A stretch of DNA of 64,000 nucleotides from Cristatella mucedo (Eukaryota > Bryozoa > Phylactolaemata > Cristatellidae), in NCBI GenBank assembly GCA_009760855.2, contig WPIO01000052.1, positions 2,997,573-3,061,572 on the forward strand. The letters are read 5' to 3'. The notes under the pieces were generated by a model. The model searched no databases. It was not told the origin of the DNA and saw only the letters and a list, made by a program, of their open reading frames with translations. A program made the translations under genes and the position numbers. This document shows positions 1 to 11,858 of the stretch, in pieces; the first letter of the stretch is position 1; the number at the start of each line of letters is the position of its first letter.

Positions 1-259
1 GAGGAAACAAGTACACAAGAATGCAAAGAGACTGGCATGAACAAAGAACCCCCAAAACATCAACAGGGCCATCAGCCAGGCTGCCGCTTCGATGCAGTAA
101 GCAAGACTGCACATTCTCGGAGCCTCGAACATGCCCTTCATTCGGTGGGACAGGCCACGGCACCCACACATGCTGATCAAGGACGAGCAATACACAGATC
201 GGCCAAAATATGTAGCCTTCACTCTCTTTCCCTTTCCTATCTCTCGCCTCTCACTCCCC

Positions 260-290
<31 letters not shown>

Positions 291-427
291 TCCTCTTACA
301 AAACATGCATATCCACAAGCAGGAGCTGACTGGGTTCATTAAATGCTTGCTAACAGCCCAAAGTGTTCTCGACAGAGCAAACTTCATGACAGAGAAACTC
401 GAAAGCAGTACCAGAAATCTCGCCAAC
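1..427. other. Symplekin intron sequence with a CT tract
   Basis: This should be intron downstream of symplekin exon 7. A CT-rich run lies at about 225-295. No further symplekin exon is visible on the minus strand, and the short frames here look like chance. Confidence 0.5.
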
Positions 428-3400
428 CTGGTTATGTGCTGGGAGCCAATAAGTTCCAGCAGCTGCTGCATGATTCGCGCGCCCTCCTCTTCGAGCTTCT
501 TGCGTTTCAGGACGCCGTGATTGTCGGGCACGTCGTCGACTCCTGGAGCCCTGTCTTTCTTCTTCGGTAACTCGGAATCCTGTCAACGGCAGCACATTAC
601 ACAACTGCTAAGCAGCCTTCATCTCCTTCGACGGAGAGCAATGGACTGCCTTAATCCAGCATGTATCGATTTCCTTCAGTTGAGAGAGATGAGGAAGGGC
701 ACAGCGATTAAACGGCGCAGCACATTACATTTACACAAAAGCCAAGCTATGGTTCCAGTAGCACTGTTACTGGAGTTTGCTGCACTGGCCTGGGACTGGA
801 ACATGCCAGTGCTGCGCTATCTCAGTTTGACTGCCTTCACTAAACTGACTGATGCGACATCTTCTCTTCTTCCCTATTCTAGGTCAAAGGGAGTTACATC
901 AGCTCATGGGGCATACTGTAGAGGGTGCCATAGCCACCGCCCCCTGTTGGCCAAGTCGTATTTAAACATGAGACTTGGGGATTAAGTAGATTTAAGCATT
1001 AATTAGCAAAATGGGGCGGTAAAACCTAAGAAAACAAAACAAGATCAATATGCCTTCATGAGACCAGACAGTGCATACTACAAGTAATGAAGAAAAACAG
1101 TCTTCCTCAACAAAAACAAGACAGCAAAGATACAACTGTCTTGACTAATAATAAAATTCTTCTTTGAGCATCACTGATAGACAGCCCGAGATAATTAATT
1201 GAATGAACAGTGGATAATGGAATGAAGCCATGCAAAGCAGCCACAGCAGCCATCACTCGGGTTCCATCCAAGAGAGTACCAATTTAGCACAACTAACCTG
1301 CTGTGGAATTTTAGTCAATCTATCCCAGAGAACACATGCTTGCCAAGAGTGCATGATCACAAGGCTAGACGACAATAAGGTATACTACGGCTGTAAACAC
1401 TGATTAATGTATTCGCTCTCCCAACATGCACCACGATCAGGGTGAGCATCGATGATAAAAACCAAGCAGCCAAACTCACCGGTGACAACGGGGTTAGGAT
1501 CACGATAAGGGCCTCGGCAAATTTGATGGCATGAGTACGTATACTACAAAGGAAAAGAACGTATTGGTCTCCATTGAGCAAGTAGCCACGTCTGCAAGGC
1601 AGATCGAGGAAGCAATGTGGTAGCAGCAGCACATGCCCTGAAAGGCGCAGGTAGACACAACTATTAGGGTCAACAACAATGGGTTTCAGTCTCCTTACCC
1701 GTCGTTGTTATCATCAACCAGCTTAAGCACATGATCCTTCATGCTGTTGATATATTTCCACGTCTGTTCCATCACCTCAGTCAAAATCTTTGATTTAAGT
1801 AGCCACTATAATTTTAAACACGAAAAGATAAAGCTACCACGGCATTGCTCAGAATGCACGAGAGGACAGCAACTTAATTTCACAACAACATTACCTTCAG
1901 AGTTGTGCTATAGAGTGAACTTAGTGACAATATAACCTTCTTTGTCAGGGCGACATTATTGTCAAGCAACAGACTGTTCAAGTTACCGATGACTTTGGAA
2001 AGAATTTCGTTGTCTTGCTTGCTAATAAATGATAAGAAAAGGGCACGTTTACAAGCCGGGACTGGAGGGGTGCAAAAGATTTTACTCAGTGCAAGAAATG
2101 TCGTGTCGACTGGTCGATACCAAATCCAAAATTCCAAAATCCATAAAAGAAAACCAACGCTTGTCTGTACATACAAATGGCAGGCACCGCACACAACAAA
2201 TTGTTCCATATGGCACAACATCTGACACATTCAGACATGGTAGCACATTTCAACAAGTGAGCTCACATGGCGCACCTATCAGCTTTATGACTTCCTGCTA
2301 CTTAGCTTAATTGCTCGAGTCTACTGTCAATATAGGCAGACACATAAGGAAAACGGCAGAGCATTAATAGCCCAGAACATTTAGCAAATTGCTTAAATAT
2401 ACAGGAGCCGGAAGGCCCTGCAGAAGAACTTCAACAATAAAATTTACAGCAATCGAGTAGGAGCCAAACATGTCGTTCGCATACCAGGGAAAAGCATTAT
2501 CCATTGTGCTAGCAAGAAGAGATCTGCCTTTAATGGACTAAAACTAGATAATGTGAGACATCACAATCCCTACGCCATCACGCACAGCCTGTTTCCTTGT
2601 TGCAGAGTGTGAACTGCTTGTAAATATTGAAAGTCTAGCCAAAAAGCCATTGCCAATATACTCTTCAAAGGGTGAAACATGACAACCAGTACCAGCCCAT
2701 CTCATGGCCAAGGCAAGATGGTATGTGGCAATAGAATACGAATTTGTAAAGTTCAGGGGCCAATCGTCTACAGCCTAGAGGATAAATAATACAAATAATA
2801 AATTTATATGGCACTATCAGAGAACCTAAATCTCTTTCTAGGAGCTTTAAATGTGCTGTAAAAGAAGCATGACCAAATGGTTAGTGGTAAGATGCCCCAT
2901 GTCAACAAGCATAACATGGTTTGAGGCGACATGCACAGTCTGAACTTGTAAATATGGTTAGTGGCAGCATGCACAGTGTCAGCACGCATAAGCACATCAA
3001 GGACGAATCGCAGGGACCTACTAAATGCTGTCATAAATATCATAAATAATCATAAATAGGTGTGTTTTTAAGTTCTTTTTAAATGAGGTCAGGTCAGGAG
3101 ATGTTCTGACGCAGGTCGGGAGGCAGTCCCAGGCTTTGGGAGCATACAAACTAAATGTATGGTCTCCAAAGGATTTGAGGTTTGTACGAGGTATTGGTTA
3201 ACTGTTAGATTCCGGAAAGCGGGTGGTAAGATGCTTGGCCTGGTAGGGGAGTAGATCTGAGAGGTAGGCTGGAGCCAAAAAAAATGAAGTGACCTAAAAG
3301 TGAGTGACAAAACCTTGAATTCGATCCATTGCTTGACTGGGAGCCAATGCAGGTCGGCGAGAAGTGGCGTGATGTGGCAACTTCGATACTTACGACAGAT

Positions 3401-6400
3401 AACCCTAGCTGCAGAGTTTCGCACCAACTGTAAGCACCTGATTGCACAGGCCAGAAGACCAGCAAGTAGTGAGTGGCAGAAGTCGAGACAGGATGTGACA
3501 AATGCACGAACCAGTGTGGTATCCCTATCTAAGCAAGCCCAAATTTTATCAATGTTATGTAGCTGCAAGTAGGCAGGCTCGACAGTGGAGCTGCTGTGGT
3601 CGTCTAGTAAGGGTCACTTTAGAACACGACACCTAGATTTCGTGCAGATTCAACAAGAGATATGCTGGCAGCGCCGATTTTGAGCATCAACTTTTCCAAT
3701 TTTTCAGAGTTACACTTGGTTTGCCCATAACTAGTAAGTTAGTTTCTATCCTCATTCAATTTGAGAAAGTTTGCTGCCATCCATATGAGGATGTCAGAAA
3801 TATATGCAGCAAGGGAGTTGAGAGAATTCAATCCGCTGAAGGGCTGAGAGAGATCAAAGCAAAGGTACATTTGAGTGTCATCTGCAAAGAAGTGAAAGCC
3901 TAGATTGTGCTTGGCGATCACATCGGTAAGGAGCTAACCAGAGAGCAGTTAAGGAAATGGTCGACGGTAGACATCAATTTTTTTTATAGAAGCTAGACTT
4001 GGACTTTACTAGGGTCGATTGGTACGATCTACAGTAGTCCTCATATGCACGTCGACGTATAGTCAATCCAGATCTTTGGTGTGCTTTCTCAAGCTTTCGC
4101 TTAGTAGACCAAGCTAGTTGTCTGTGGTAAACCATAAGCCGTCAAGGTGAGGGTGCACAGTGCGCTTAGTGAGAGATGCAAACTAAAGTATGTTGGCTAG
4201 TGTTATATGGTAGCATTCTACCAATGATGACAGGTCAGAAGGGGGACTGAGCAGGGCAGGCAAAGAAGATATTTTTGGGTGGACAAAATCGATGTCAAGA
4301 ATCTTGAAATTTTGCAATTCACAGATGATTCTGGATGTAGAGGAGGGCACACACTGTAGACTGAATGAGATCTGAATGTAGTCAGAAATGCAGAATTTGA
4401 TAATAATAGGGAATGATGGCATATATTTGTGAGAGAATATTTGATCGAGTGTATGACCCTTGTTGTGAGTAGGGTTACGCAGTGTTTAGCCAGAAGAGAA
4501 ACTGAGTCAGTCAGTGCTCGAAACTTGGCACTTAGGGTATCAGTTAAGTTATCAAAATGAATGTTAAAATCACCCAGAACAAGGAATGATCGATTGCTTG
4601 CACATAGAATCGAAATAAGATCAGAGAAACCTGAGACAAAGGAGGACTTGGTACCTGAAAGGCGATAAAAAAAATATATAATTCATTTATATAGCGCCCC
4701 AAGAGAACTTAAAATCTATTCAGGCGCTTCACATATGCCTCGGGGCTCGAGCCCACGACCTCAGTCAGACCTTGGTCGGGGCGAGCACCTTAACCGCTAG
4801 ATCAAACCAGCTCGGCGATGACAGATTACTGACACCATTTGCAACTTGTCGGAGGAATTCAAAACAAGGGATTTTAACGTCTCCGAGTGGACTGCAAACG
4901 GTTTGAAATTTAGGGAGAGACTTGTGTAAAAAGCAACTCCCTCGCCAGTTTTGAATGATCTAGGGGTATGAAAGAAGGAGACGGGTGCTTAAGAGCTGAA
5001 GACAAAAACACAGATGACATGGCACTTGCAGGTAGCTAATTTTAAAACTTCGCTTATAAAGTTATTGGTTGGCTTTCAAATTACATCTTACTGCTTCGTT
5101 TTGGACTAAAGATTTAACTACTGCTTTACAAATTTTAACGATCCTGATGACCGTCTCCTTCTCATCTTGCCATTGCTTCGGTAACAAGCTGTCCTAGACT
5201 GCAAACAATATCGAAAACATACGTCGACACGCCAGTCCAGAGCACTTGCAACAAGCTAATCTGACAAACAAGCTTAGATAACGAAACCAGAGCACAGCAT
5301 CTTGATAGCCAAAAGATCTCACTCTCATCGTCTTAAGGATGCTGATCGTCTGTTGGACGCGGACGGCATCAAAATGCCTGCTAGCCCTGTAGTCTTGAAC
5401 TATATAAGGAAGCCTAACCTCACAAATTGTGAGTGGTGTCGATGAATATCCATCAAACAGGGGATGATGAATTCGAACTTTTTGCCATTTGTACAAAAGT
5501 CGGGCTACCCAGTTCATAAGGATATGGATGATTCCAATGTGACTTGAAACAATCCCATTTCGAAGCAACCAGTGCATTAACTAGCTGTTGCTCGCGCATA
5601 CAGCTTATAATGATTGGGCAGCAAAGCAAAAAGTTGGATGCACATAATTCCCATCAATCGATCAAATCTAGTGAATCAAAAACAAAACCTGCATGACTGC
5701 TCTATCAGAAGCTGGGCAACTTACCAAGCTTCTTCCATAAAGCCAATTATGCATTTCTTGACTTCAACAGATTTGTCAGCCTGGAAAGCCAGCATTTCCT
5801 AAAAAAAAAGGACGGCTCCCATTACCATAAAATCAAGCGAGGCGATTCTTACTTTTTTCCAACACCTCCGAACAAAAGAGGGGCAAACTGAGCCACAATT
5901 CACCCACCCCCTTTACAATCCACAATGGCCCTACCTATGCTTGCCGAACCAGTTGCGTAATGTCTGAGCCACACTCAGTTGGACGCACAGAATAAATAAA
6001 CTCCCCAAAAACTATCGAAGCCTATTGTCAAGCTCAAGGTGCCGAATGGCCAGCAGTGCTGGCGCATCGGGCAAATAAGTGGGCACACAAGCATATGGCC
6101 GTCTGCGGCTATGAGGTGCTGGTAGGAGGTCGAGAAGCACTACACGGAAATCCTCTATCCAGTGGGCTCACTCTGGCTGACTGCGCGACACATAAAAATG
6201 CCACATTTATGACAGCATTTAGTGGGTCCCTGTGATTCGTCCTTTATGTGCTTATGAGTGCTGCCGCTGTTGTATCCTGCCACTAACCACACTTGCATGC
6301 TGACCCTGTGAATGTCACCTTTATCCATGTAATTCTTGCTGTTTATTGAGCATGCTACCACTAACCATTCGATAGTGTTTAAAGCAATTGTAAAGCGCCT

Positions 6401-9400
6401 AGGAAGAGATTGAGTTCTCTGGGGGCGCTTTGTCAAGTGTATTAGTATTATGATTATTATTATTATTATTATTACATGCAGAGCATCAAAACATGGTCAG
6501 ATGGCAGCGCAGGCACGTTCGTCGAGCTCCTAGCTGGGCTAGGCCTAGGCTGGCGAAGTCAAGCGGTTATGGTGATGAACCAGAGTGACTGAGCAACTCT
6601 AAGGCCTGTTGAATCTACACCAAGCTGAAATCTGCAAAAAAGCTGCCTGCTCAGGGACCTAGGTGACCCATCACGATTCGTCAGCTTTATCGAGACTTCC
6701 CTAAGTGCTGTGCACCGACACTGCAAATGAATGGCCAATGTACGACTACTCTACCGACTATTCTACCAGCAAGCTTACTTACCCCCTTAAGTGTATTGTA
6801 CATGGTAAATCTCCAGCTTGATTAGCATGGCACCCCTTCATTCCAAAGTGTAAATACCCTGAGTATGCTTGAAAACCGATGGCATTTAATCCTGGCAAAA
6901 TAGTCTATCGAGCGGCCAAATAGCTAAATGTCACATATACTCGACTACTGGACATCACACGGTAGAATCCTATTCGTGGCAAGCTTTTGTAGGTCATTTG
7001 AGCCCAATAGTGTGCAGCAGGAACACTTGATAAGAATCAGTAGCCTGCATGGTGCCTAACATGCCGCTGCAAGGTCTCAATAAGGTGTTACATGGTCCTT
7101 CGGTGGACGACCACAAGTGTAGCCTCTATGTTGCTTTTGCAGCAGCATAACACGGGCGAGGAAGGTGTACGATTAGGCCTAGAATGAAAATGCAATCTCA
7201 GTAGTAAAAAGCTGGATGCTTATACTCGTAAAATTGAAAAAGAACAGAAGTGAAGCCGGCACGTGATTAAAAAGCTGAAAGTAGCATAGAGATGCAATCG
7301 TACCAGGACGGTGCATGCATGTCTCATCTATGCTTGGTCAAGATGAATCGTGTGTAAAACATGAATCGAGAAAATTAAACGCCGCTGAAACAGACTCGGT
7401 GTATGGTGAACATGCACAAGGGGGGGGGCAGCTAACAATGTCCTCGGGTGTGCAGCATTCAAATAATTCTACTACGGTTTTTGATGGAAAGTGAGAACAG
7501 CTATGAGCAGCTCAATCCCGTTTCATGAGGCAACAAACTGGTAACCAATGTAGCAGCATCAGGTCAGGGAAAAACAAAACGGTAATTTCAGACTATATGA
7601 TCGTCATTGGCGAGTACAAAACCCAGATCAGTGCACCAGCAAATGTTTTTGCAAAGGCGAGTCGAATACGAGGTAGCCAAACCAGGCATCCCTGCCTTGT
7701 ACGAGGCGACATAGCACACGTGAGGCAATGGCACGAACAATGTGCATACAATAATGATAATAATGCACTTGATAAAGTGCCCTCAGAGAACTCAATCTCT
7801 TTCTAGGCGCTTTACATTTGCTGCAAAGGGAAATGCAATTGAATGGTGAGTAATATCATGCTTGATAAACAAACAACATGAATAACATGGTTAGGGGTGA
7901 CATACACAGGATCAGCATGCAAGTGTGGTTAGTGGCAGCATGCACAGTTTCAGCACGAATAAGCATATAAAAGTCGAATCACAGGGACCCACTAAATGCT
8001 GTCCTAAATAGGTGTTTTTAATTTTTTTTTAATGTGGTCAAGTCGGTGGATGTTGAGACGCAAGTCGGGTAAACAATGCTCTCGGTGGCAGCTAGTGTGG
8101 ACGGTAAAGTAAAGCATGGAATCAATTTCAAGATTCTCTGTCTGGCTGACAGGATTGCTCACTTATGGCGAGGCAAAATGACGAAATGTTTATTACAGAC
8201 ATATAGTGCACTTGTGCCAATGGGGAGTGTTCCTCGCTAGCTTGGCTCTCATCAGACTATCTTGGCACTTGAATCGAGTTCACAAGACTGAAGACTGGAT
8301 GGCAGAGGCACAGTCGTACGTCTGTGAGGTGGATCACACTGACGTCAGCCTACTGGAATGAGGCGGCTGTTCGTGGATGCCTGGCGTTTCGGCAGTCGAG
8401 ACACACTCCCTGGCACCAGGCTAGCTGTCCGGCCTTCTTTCTCTTTCAGTTTGCCCTCGGACCACCCACTCCTAGCTTTTCGTCACTACACCACTTCTCG
8501 CCGACCTGCACTGGCTCACAGTCAAGGAACGGATCGACTTCAAGGTTTTGTTGCTCACTTTTAGGTCACTTCATTCTTTGGCTCCAGCCTATCTCTCAAA
8601 TATACTCCCCCACCAGGCCAAGCATCGTACCACCCGCTTTCCGGAATCAAACAGTTCACCAATACCTCGTACAAACCTCAAATCCTTTTGAGACCGTGCA
8701 TCTAGTGTGTATGCTCCCAAAGCCTGGAACTTACTCCCGGCTTGCGTCACATCACTTGACTTGATCACATTTAAGAACTTAAAAACGCACCTATTTATGA
8801 CAGCATTTTGTGGGTCCCTGTTATTCGTCCTTCATGTGTTTATGCGTGCTAACACTGCATGCTGCCACTAACCACATTTGCATGCTGACCCTGTGCATGT
8901 CACCCCTAACCATGTTATTCATTTTGTTTGTTTATCAAGCATGATATTACTCACCATTCAATTGCATTTCCCTTTGCACTAAATGAAAAGCGCCTAGAGA
9001 GAGATTGGGTTCTCTGGGGGCGCTTTATCAAGTGCATTATTGTTATTAAGCTCTAAGTCCCTCGCACTAAACCGATACCTTTCGGTAATCAGGGCCTTCA
9101 CCGCAAGTCTGGAGCAGGCTTGTCAATTGAAGCCACCGAAAGCAGCCGGTGGGAGGCCGTTGCTCGCGAGAAGACGACCGACATCAGATGCAATCGCAGT
9201 GACCGCCGGGGGGGGCAGCCTGGAGCCGTCACAGAGGGGTAGGCTGCACCTGAGGATGCGGTTACAGTACGCTTGGTGTACAGTACACTGGTGCTCGAAA
9301 TTCGGTGCTAGCAACCTAGAGCTGCGGACGTATGCATGCGTCTTTGTAAAGGCATACTTTTCAGATGAACATAAGCGAGCCTCTTGCGAACTTCAACTTA

Positions 9401-9718
9401 CGTCAAGGAAGTTATCGAGAAGGTTTGGATCTTTGTGAACAATGAGTTCTTGAACCTGCTTTAAATTGGAAACTTTGACGCTATCAACTGACAAGGAGGC
9501 TTCATTGAGAAGGTCAACCACCTGCAGAGAAATGTTGACAAAGAAAATTAGCTCGATAACGTAAGAATTCGCAGTCAATGTATTGAATGTCAGTCAAAAT
9601 TGAGATTTCCTGTCAAATACTCGGTTACCCTGTCGTATGGCGTGGCGTCTGAAGTGTCCTCGCCTCTGTCCACGGGGACGTTTAGAGGTGCGTAGGCTTT
9701 TCTCATATCAACATCCAT
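428..9718 (-). CDS. SYMPK: Symplekin, N-terminal part (7 coding exons, continues beyond left edge)
   Basis: Coding exons on the minus strand, in order: join 9629-9718, 9402-9521, 5725-5798, 1895-2021, 1699-1805, 1480-1543, 428-579. All junction phases agree and give 244 residues starting at ATG 9718. Conserved symplekin blocks can be read in order: [10 protein letters not shown] and LKQVQELI (exon 2), [13 protein letters not shown] (exon 3), a [10 protein letters not shown] helix (exon 4), WLLKSK (exon 5), [15 protein letters not shown] (exon 6), and DSELPKKK followed by RKKLEEEG (exon 7). Symplekin is the scaffold of the nuclear cleavage/polyadenylation machinery and of histone pre-mRNA processing. 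This part is its N-terminal HEAT-repeat domain, the region known to bind the phosphatase Ssu72. Introns are 107, 3603, 3703, 89, 155 and 900 nt; the two long ones are swollen by LINEs and SINEs. All donors are good except the exon 7 donor (GTTGGC), which is weak. The rest of the protein (about 1000 residues in the family) lies off the left edge. Confidence 0.93.
580..1479 (-). other. Symplekin intron 6
   Basis: A 900 nt intron between exons 6 and 7. It contains no recognisable repeat or exon. Confidence 0.6.
2783..5060 (-). mobile_element. LINE family A copy with endonuclease and RT parts, internally deleted, in symplekin intron 3
   Basis: Reading the minus strand from about 5060 down: endonuclease fragments (a GGGVAFY-type block near 4930-4960, then [12 protein letters not shown] near 4560-4600), a basic linker near 4010-4100, then an abrupt jump at about 3935-3960 into the late RT segment ([15 protein letters not shown] near 3870-3915). 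The RT C-terminal part follows, then the family 3' UTR ending near 2783 in an A/T-rich tail. The N-terminal half of the RT is missing, so this copy has an internal deletion. Stops and frameshifts make it inactive. SINE1 interrupts the endonuclease part at 4667-4813. It lies in the same orientation as symplekin. The 5' limit is uncertain: 5060-5600 may also belong to it. Confidence 0.8.
4667..4813 (-). mobile_element. SINE1 copy inside the LINE at 2783-5060
   Basis: A tRNA-like head with a B box (GGGCTCGAGCC type) is followed by a 3' end that resembles the family A LINE tail and ends in ATATAT. Short direct repeats GGCGAT at 4661-4666 and 4814-4819 flank it, consistent with a target-site duplication. 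The endonuclease reading resumes on both sides. Confidence 0.8.
5061..5724. other. Symplekin intron 3, unassigned part
   Basis: A minus-strand open frame at 5194-5577 (127 codons) is not recognised. It may be the 5' part of the neighbouring LINE or chance. Confidence 0.3.
6190..6476 (+). mobile_element. LINE family A 3' end only
   Basis: A 5'-truncated copy holding the 3' UTR: GTGGGTCCCTGTGATTCGTC, the GCCACTAACCAC block, GCGCCTAGGAAGAGATTGAG and an (ATT)n tail. It lies in symplekin intron 2. Confidence 0.85.
6477..7748. other. Symplekin intron 2, unassigned part
   Basis: About 1.3 kb with no exon or recognised repeat. A run of nine Gs lies near 7421-7429. Confidence 0.4.
7749..8070 (-). 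mobile_element. LINE family A 3' end, left arm of an inverted pair
   Basis: Antisense family A 3' UTR. It begins with the (ATT)n tail complement and the GCGCCCTCAGAGAACTCAAT block, and ends in the last part of the RT frame near 8070. Confidence 0.85.
8484..9050 (+). mobile_element. LINE family A 3' fragment, right arm of an inverted pair
   Basis: Starts within the late RT domain (CACTTCTCGCCGACCTGCAC) and runs through the full 3' UTR to ATTATTGTTATT. With 7749-8070 it forms arms of roughly 300 bp in opposite orientation. Confidence 0.85.
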
Positions 9719-9792
9719 GTTTTTCGCTTGTTCTCACCAAACTAGCGAAGGTAGTACCATAAATGGCCTACAGATATGTCGCGACAGAGCAC

Positions 9793-9803
9793 GCCGCCAT
9801 TTG
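9793..9803 (-). promoter_or_regulatory. YY1-like element upstream of symplekin
   Basis: The minus strand reads CAAATGGCGGC, matching the AANATGGCGGC YY1 consensus, 75 nt upstream of the symplekin ATG. In other animals such elements sit at or just downstream of the start site of TATA-less housekeeping promoters. Function here is inferred from sequence and position. Confidence 0.5.
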
Positions 9804-10271
9804 ACTGGCCGCCGGTAACCAAAGTTCTTTCGTTCGGAAGGTAATAAGGAGCTGGCCCGAAATGACTTCCGCCTTCGCCGCTGCTGCACTCGCTGTGATC
9901 TTTTGTGAGGTGCATAGCATATTAAAGCACAACCATACCCCCGCGCGGTTATAACGCTTGAAACCAATCTGGCTGCTATAGCAATAGAACTTGCTGGTTT
10001 TTTTAGCCACGGTCTCCATTCGACGTCTCGCTGACTCTTGGTGAGGGGCTTTTGACTTTCCGACGGGTGGGCGCCGAGTGTGGGCGCTCGGGCTGAAGAC
10101 TTCAGATAGATTGGTATTACCGGGTACTTACACCATCTACACTTACTAGCTGCGGCACATAAGTTTCACTTAGGTCCTCGTGACTCAGCTGCGACGGGAA
10201 CCTGTGCGGCCAACCTTGCACTTATGCTGTCCGAATTCGGACGAGAAAATAAGAGTGAGACATTGGTATTT

Positions 10272-10320
10272 CGCCCTAATAGAACTGAATCTCTTTGTAA
10301 GCACTTGAAATATATCGCAA
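10272..10320 (-). mobile_element. Degenerate LINE 3' end
   Basis: A short match to the antisense family A tail (AGAACTGAATCTCTTTGTAA). Heavily diverged. Confidence 0.35.
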
Positions 10321-10622
10321 CAGTATATGCGCCCGATAGAGGTAACCCTGGTTACCGTGGTACCCCTGGTGCTTGCGGACGGCGATAACTACCTGAATAT
10401 TGGTCCAAATTACATGCGAATAGGCTAAAAGAAAATGTCGGGCTCGTCGAGTTATATTCGTCAGCAGAAAGATGATGATTTCGAAAACGATGATTTTTGT
10501 TGCGCAAGTGCTCAGTGGCTGATCCAGGGCAAGGATCCAGGGCTCGATCACGAAAATTGAGCCTATTGTTTCGAGAAATGGCTCAAGATTGGTGGCTGAT
10601 TTGGGACAACCACTGGTGCCTT

Positions 10623-10997
10623 CTACGGGCAGCCCGCAGAGCGTTTCTGCACGTCCGGAGCAGCCTTCCGCGCTAATTCTCTTTTTCCGCCACGATTCTG
10701 CGCCATATCGGATGCCGCCGCCAACGGCGCGCCAATGTTGTCAGGATCTTCGTCCTCACTATCAGCGATACTACCCAGGCGAGCACTGGCGCCGCGATTC
10801 CGGACCTGCTGCAAAATCTTTTCAGACCAGATGGTGGCAATGAAGCTCTCTGGAAATTTTTCCAAGAACTTGCACACCGGTTCCATTGCGTTGTTAAGAA
10901 CATTATTGCTAACATCTTTTGTACCATCATTACAGCCAACCATAGCGTTTTCATCGAGCTCTTGTGCACTCAGTTCTTCAGATTGCTTCGCCATCAT
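10623..10997 (-). CDS. Hypothetical protein, single-exon frame of 124 codons
   Basis: An ATG-initiated frame of 124 residues upstream of symplekin on the same strand; tandem ATGs sit at 10992-10997. I do not recognise it. The N-terminal half is acidic and helical looking (EELSAQELDENAM, then CKFLEKFPESF), the middle carries an acidic patch (DSEDEDPDN), and the C-terminus is basic. The amino acid make-up is more protein-like than that of the overlapping plus-strand frame at 10735-11061. It could be a small gene, one exon of a larger gene, or chance. Confidence 0.3.
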   Translation of the reverse strand: MMAKQSEELSAQELDENAMVGCNDGTKDVSNNVLNNAMEPVCKFLEKFPESFIATIWSEKILQQVRNRGASARLGSIADSEDEDPDNIGAPLAAASDMAQNRGGKRELARKAAPDVQKRSAGCP

Positions 10998-11176
10998 TCT
11001 GACGGTGCTGCTCCTGAATCAGGTCAACGGTGTTTTCGACTTCGAAGCGCTATATTTTTGAGAACAGCTATCCGTAAAGTAAATAATTAATTGCGATTCT
11101 ACTTGCGAAAATTCGGTATCCCTGGTTACCGCCATCGGGCTCGAATGCTGCAAGCACGTCGGTTGCTTAGCGATAG

Positions 11177-11700
11177 CACGCGTCGGCACCCGTAAGCACA
11201 CAAAGGACAATTCACTCAGACCCAGCAAATGCTGTAAGGAGCAGAGCAGGAACGTTTGTAACGTCTGTTTAATGTTGTTCAGCAAGCAACTTCAAGAGTT
11301 TTGTCACTCGACTTTAGATCTTTTCACGGGCTTGTTTCTACCTCGCTATCCGGACTACATCCCAATCAGACGAGGCATCGTGCCAACCACTCTTTTTACT
11401 CGAGCCGTTTAGCTGTGCCTGTGACCCCCACCTTTCGTTCGTTAGCAGCATATGCCTGAACCTCACTCCGCACTGACGTCATAATATCCCCTCTGACTTG
11501 GGAGTGAGTGCGGGTTCGTGAGAAGTGGTGTATTGTGGCGATTTTGATGTCCCCGACAGACAGACTGCAGAAACTGTGCACCAGCTTGTCTCAGCCTCTT
11601 ATTGCACAAGCTCGAAAGATCTGGGAGAGGCCAAAAAAGACCAAGCAGAGCGATGCGAGTAGAGGAAGAGCAGTGAATTCGTCTCAACGGGAGAAGCTGC
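11177..11700. mobile_element. Mosaic of LINE fragments in alternating orientation
   Basis: Three pieces follow one another: an antisense 3' UTR piece (11177-11275), a sense diverged RT/3' piece (about 11288-11505), and an antisense RT piece (about 11510-11700, containing the complement of the CTTCTCGCCGACC region). The order implies nested insertion or rearrangement. Confidence 0.6.
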
Positions 11701-11858
11701 ATAGGTAGGATATTGTGTCAAGGTGAAAAGAATCTACTTACTAGAGTGGCTGTTGAATTCTCACCGTCGGAAATTATGCGTGATTTCCCCGAGAGGTTAA
11801 AATTGCAGCGTCAGTAACTAGGAAGTCACCATGCTGCTGTCACGTTCGTAATTCAACC

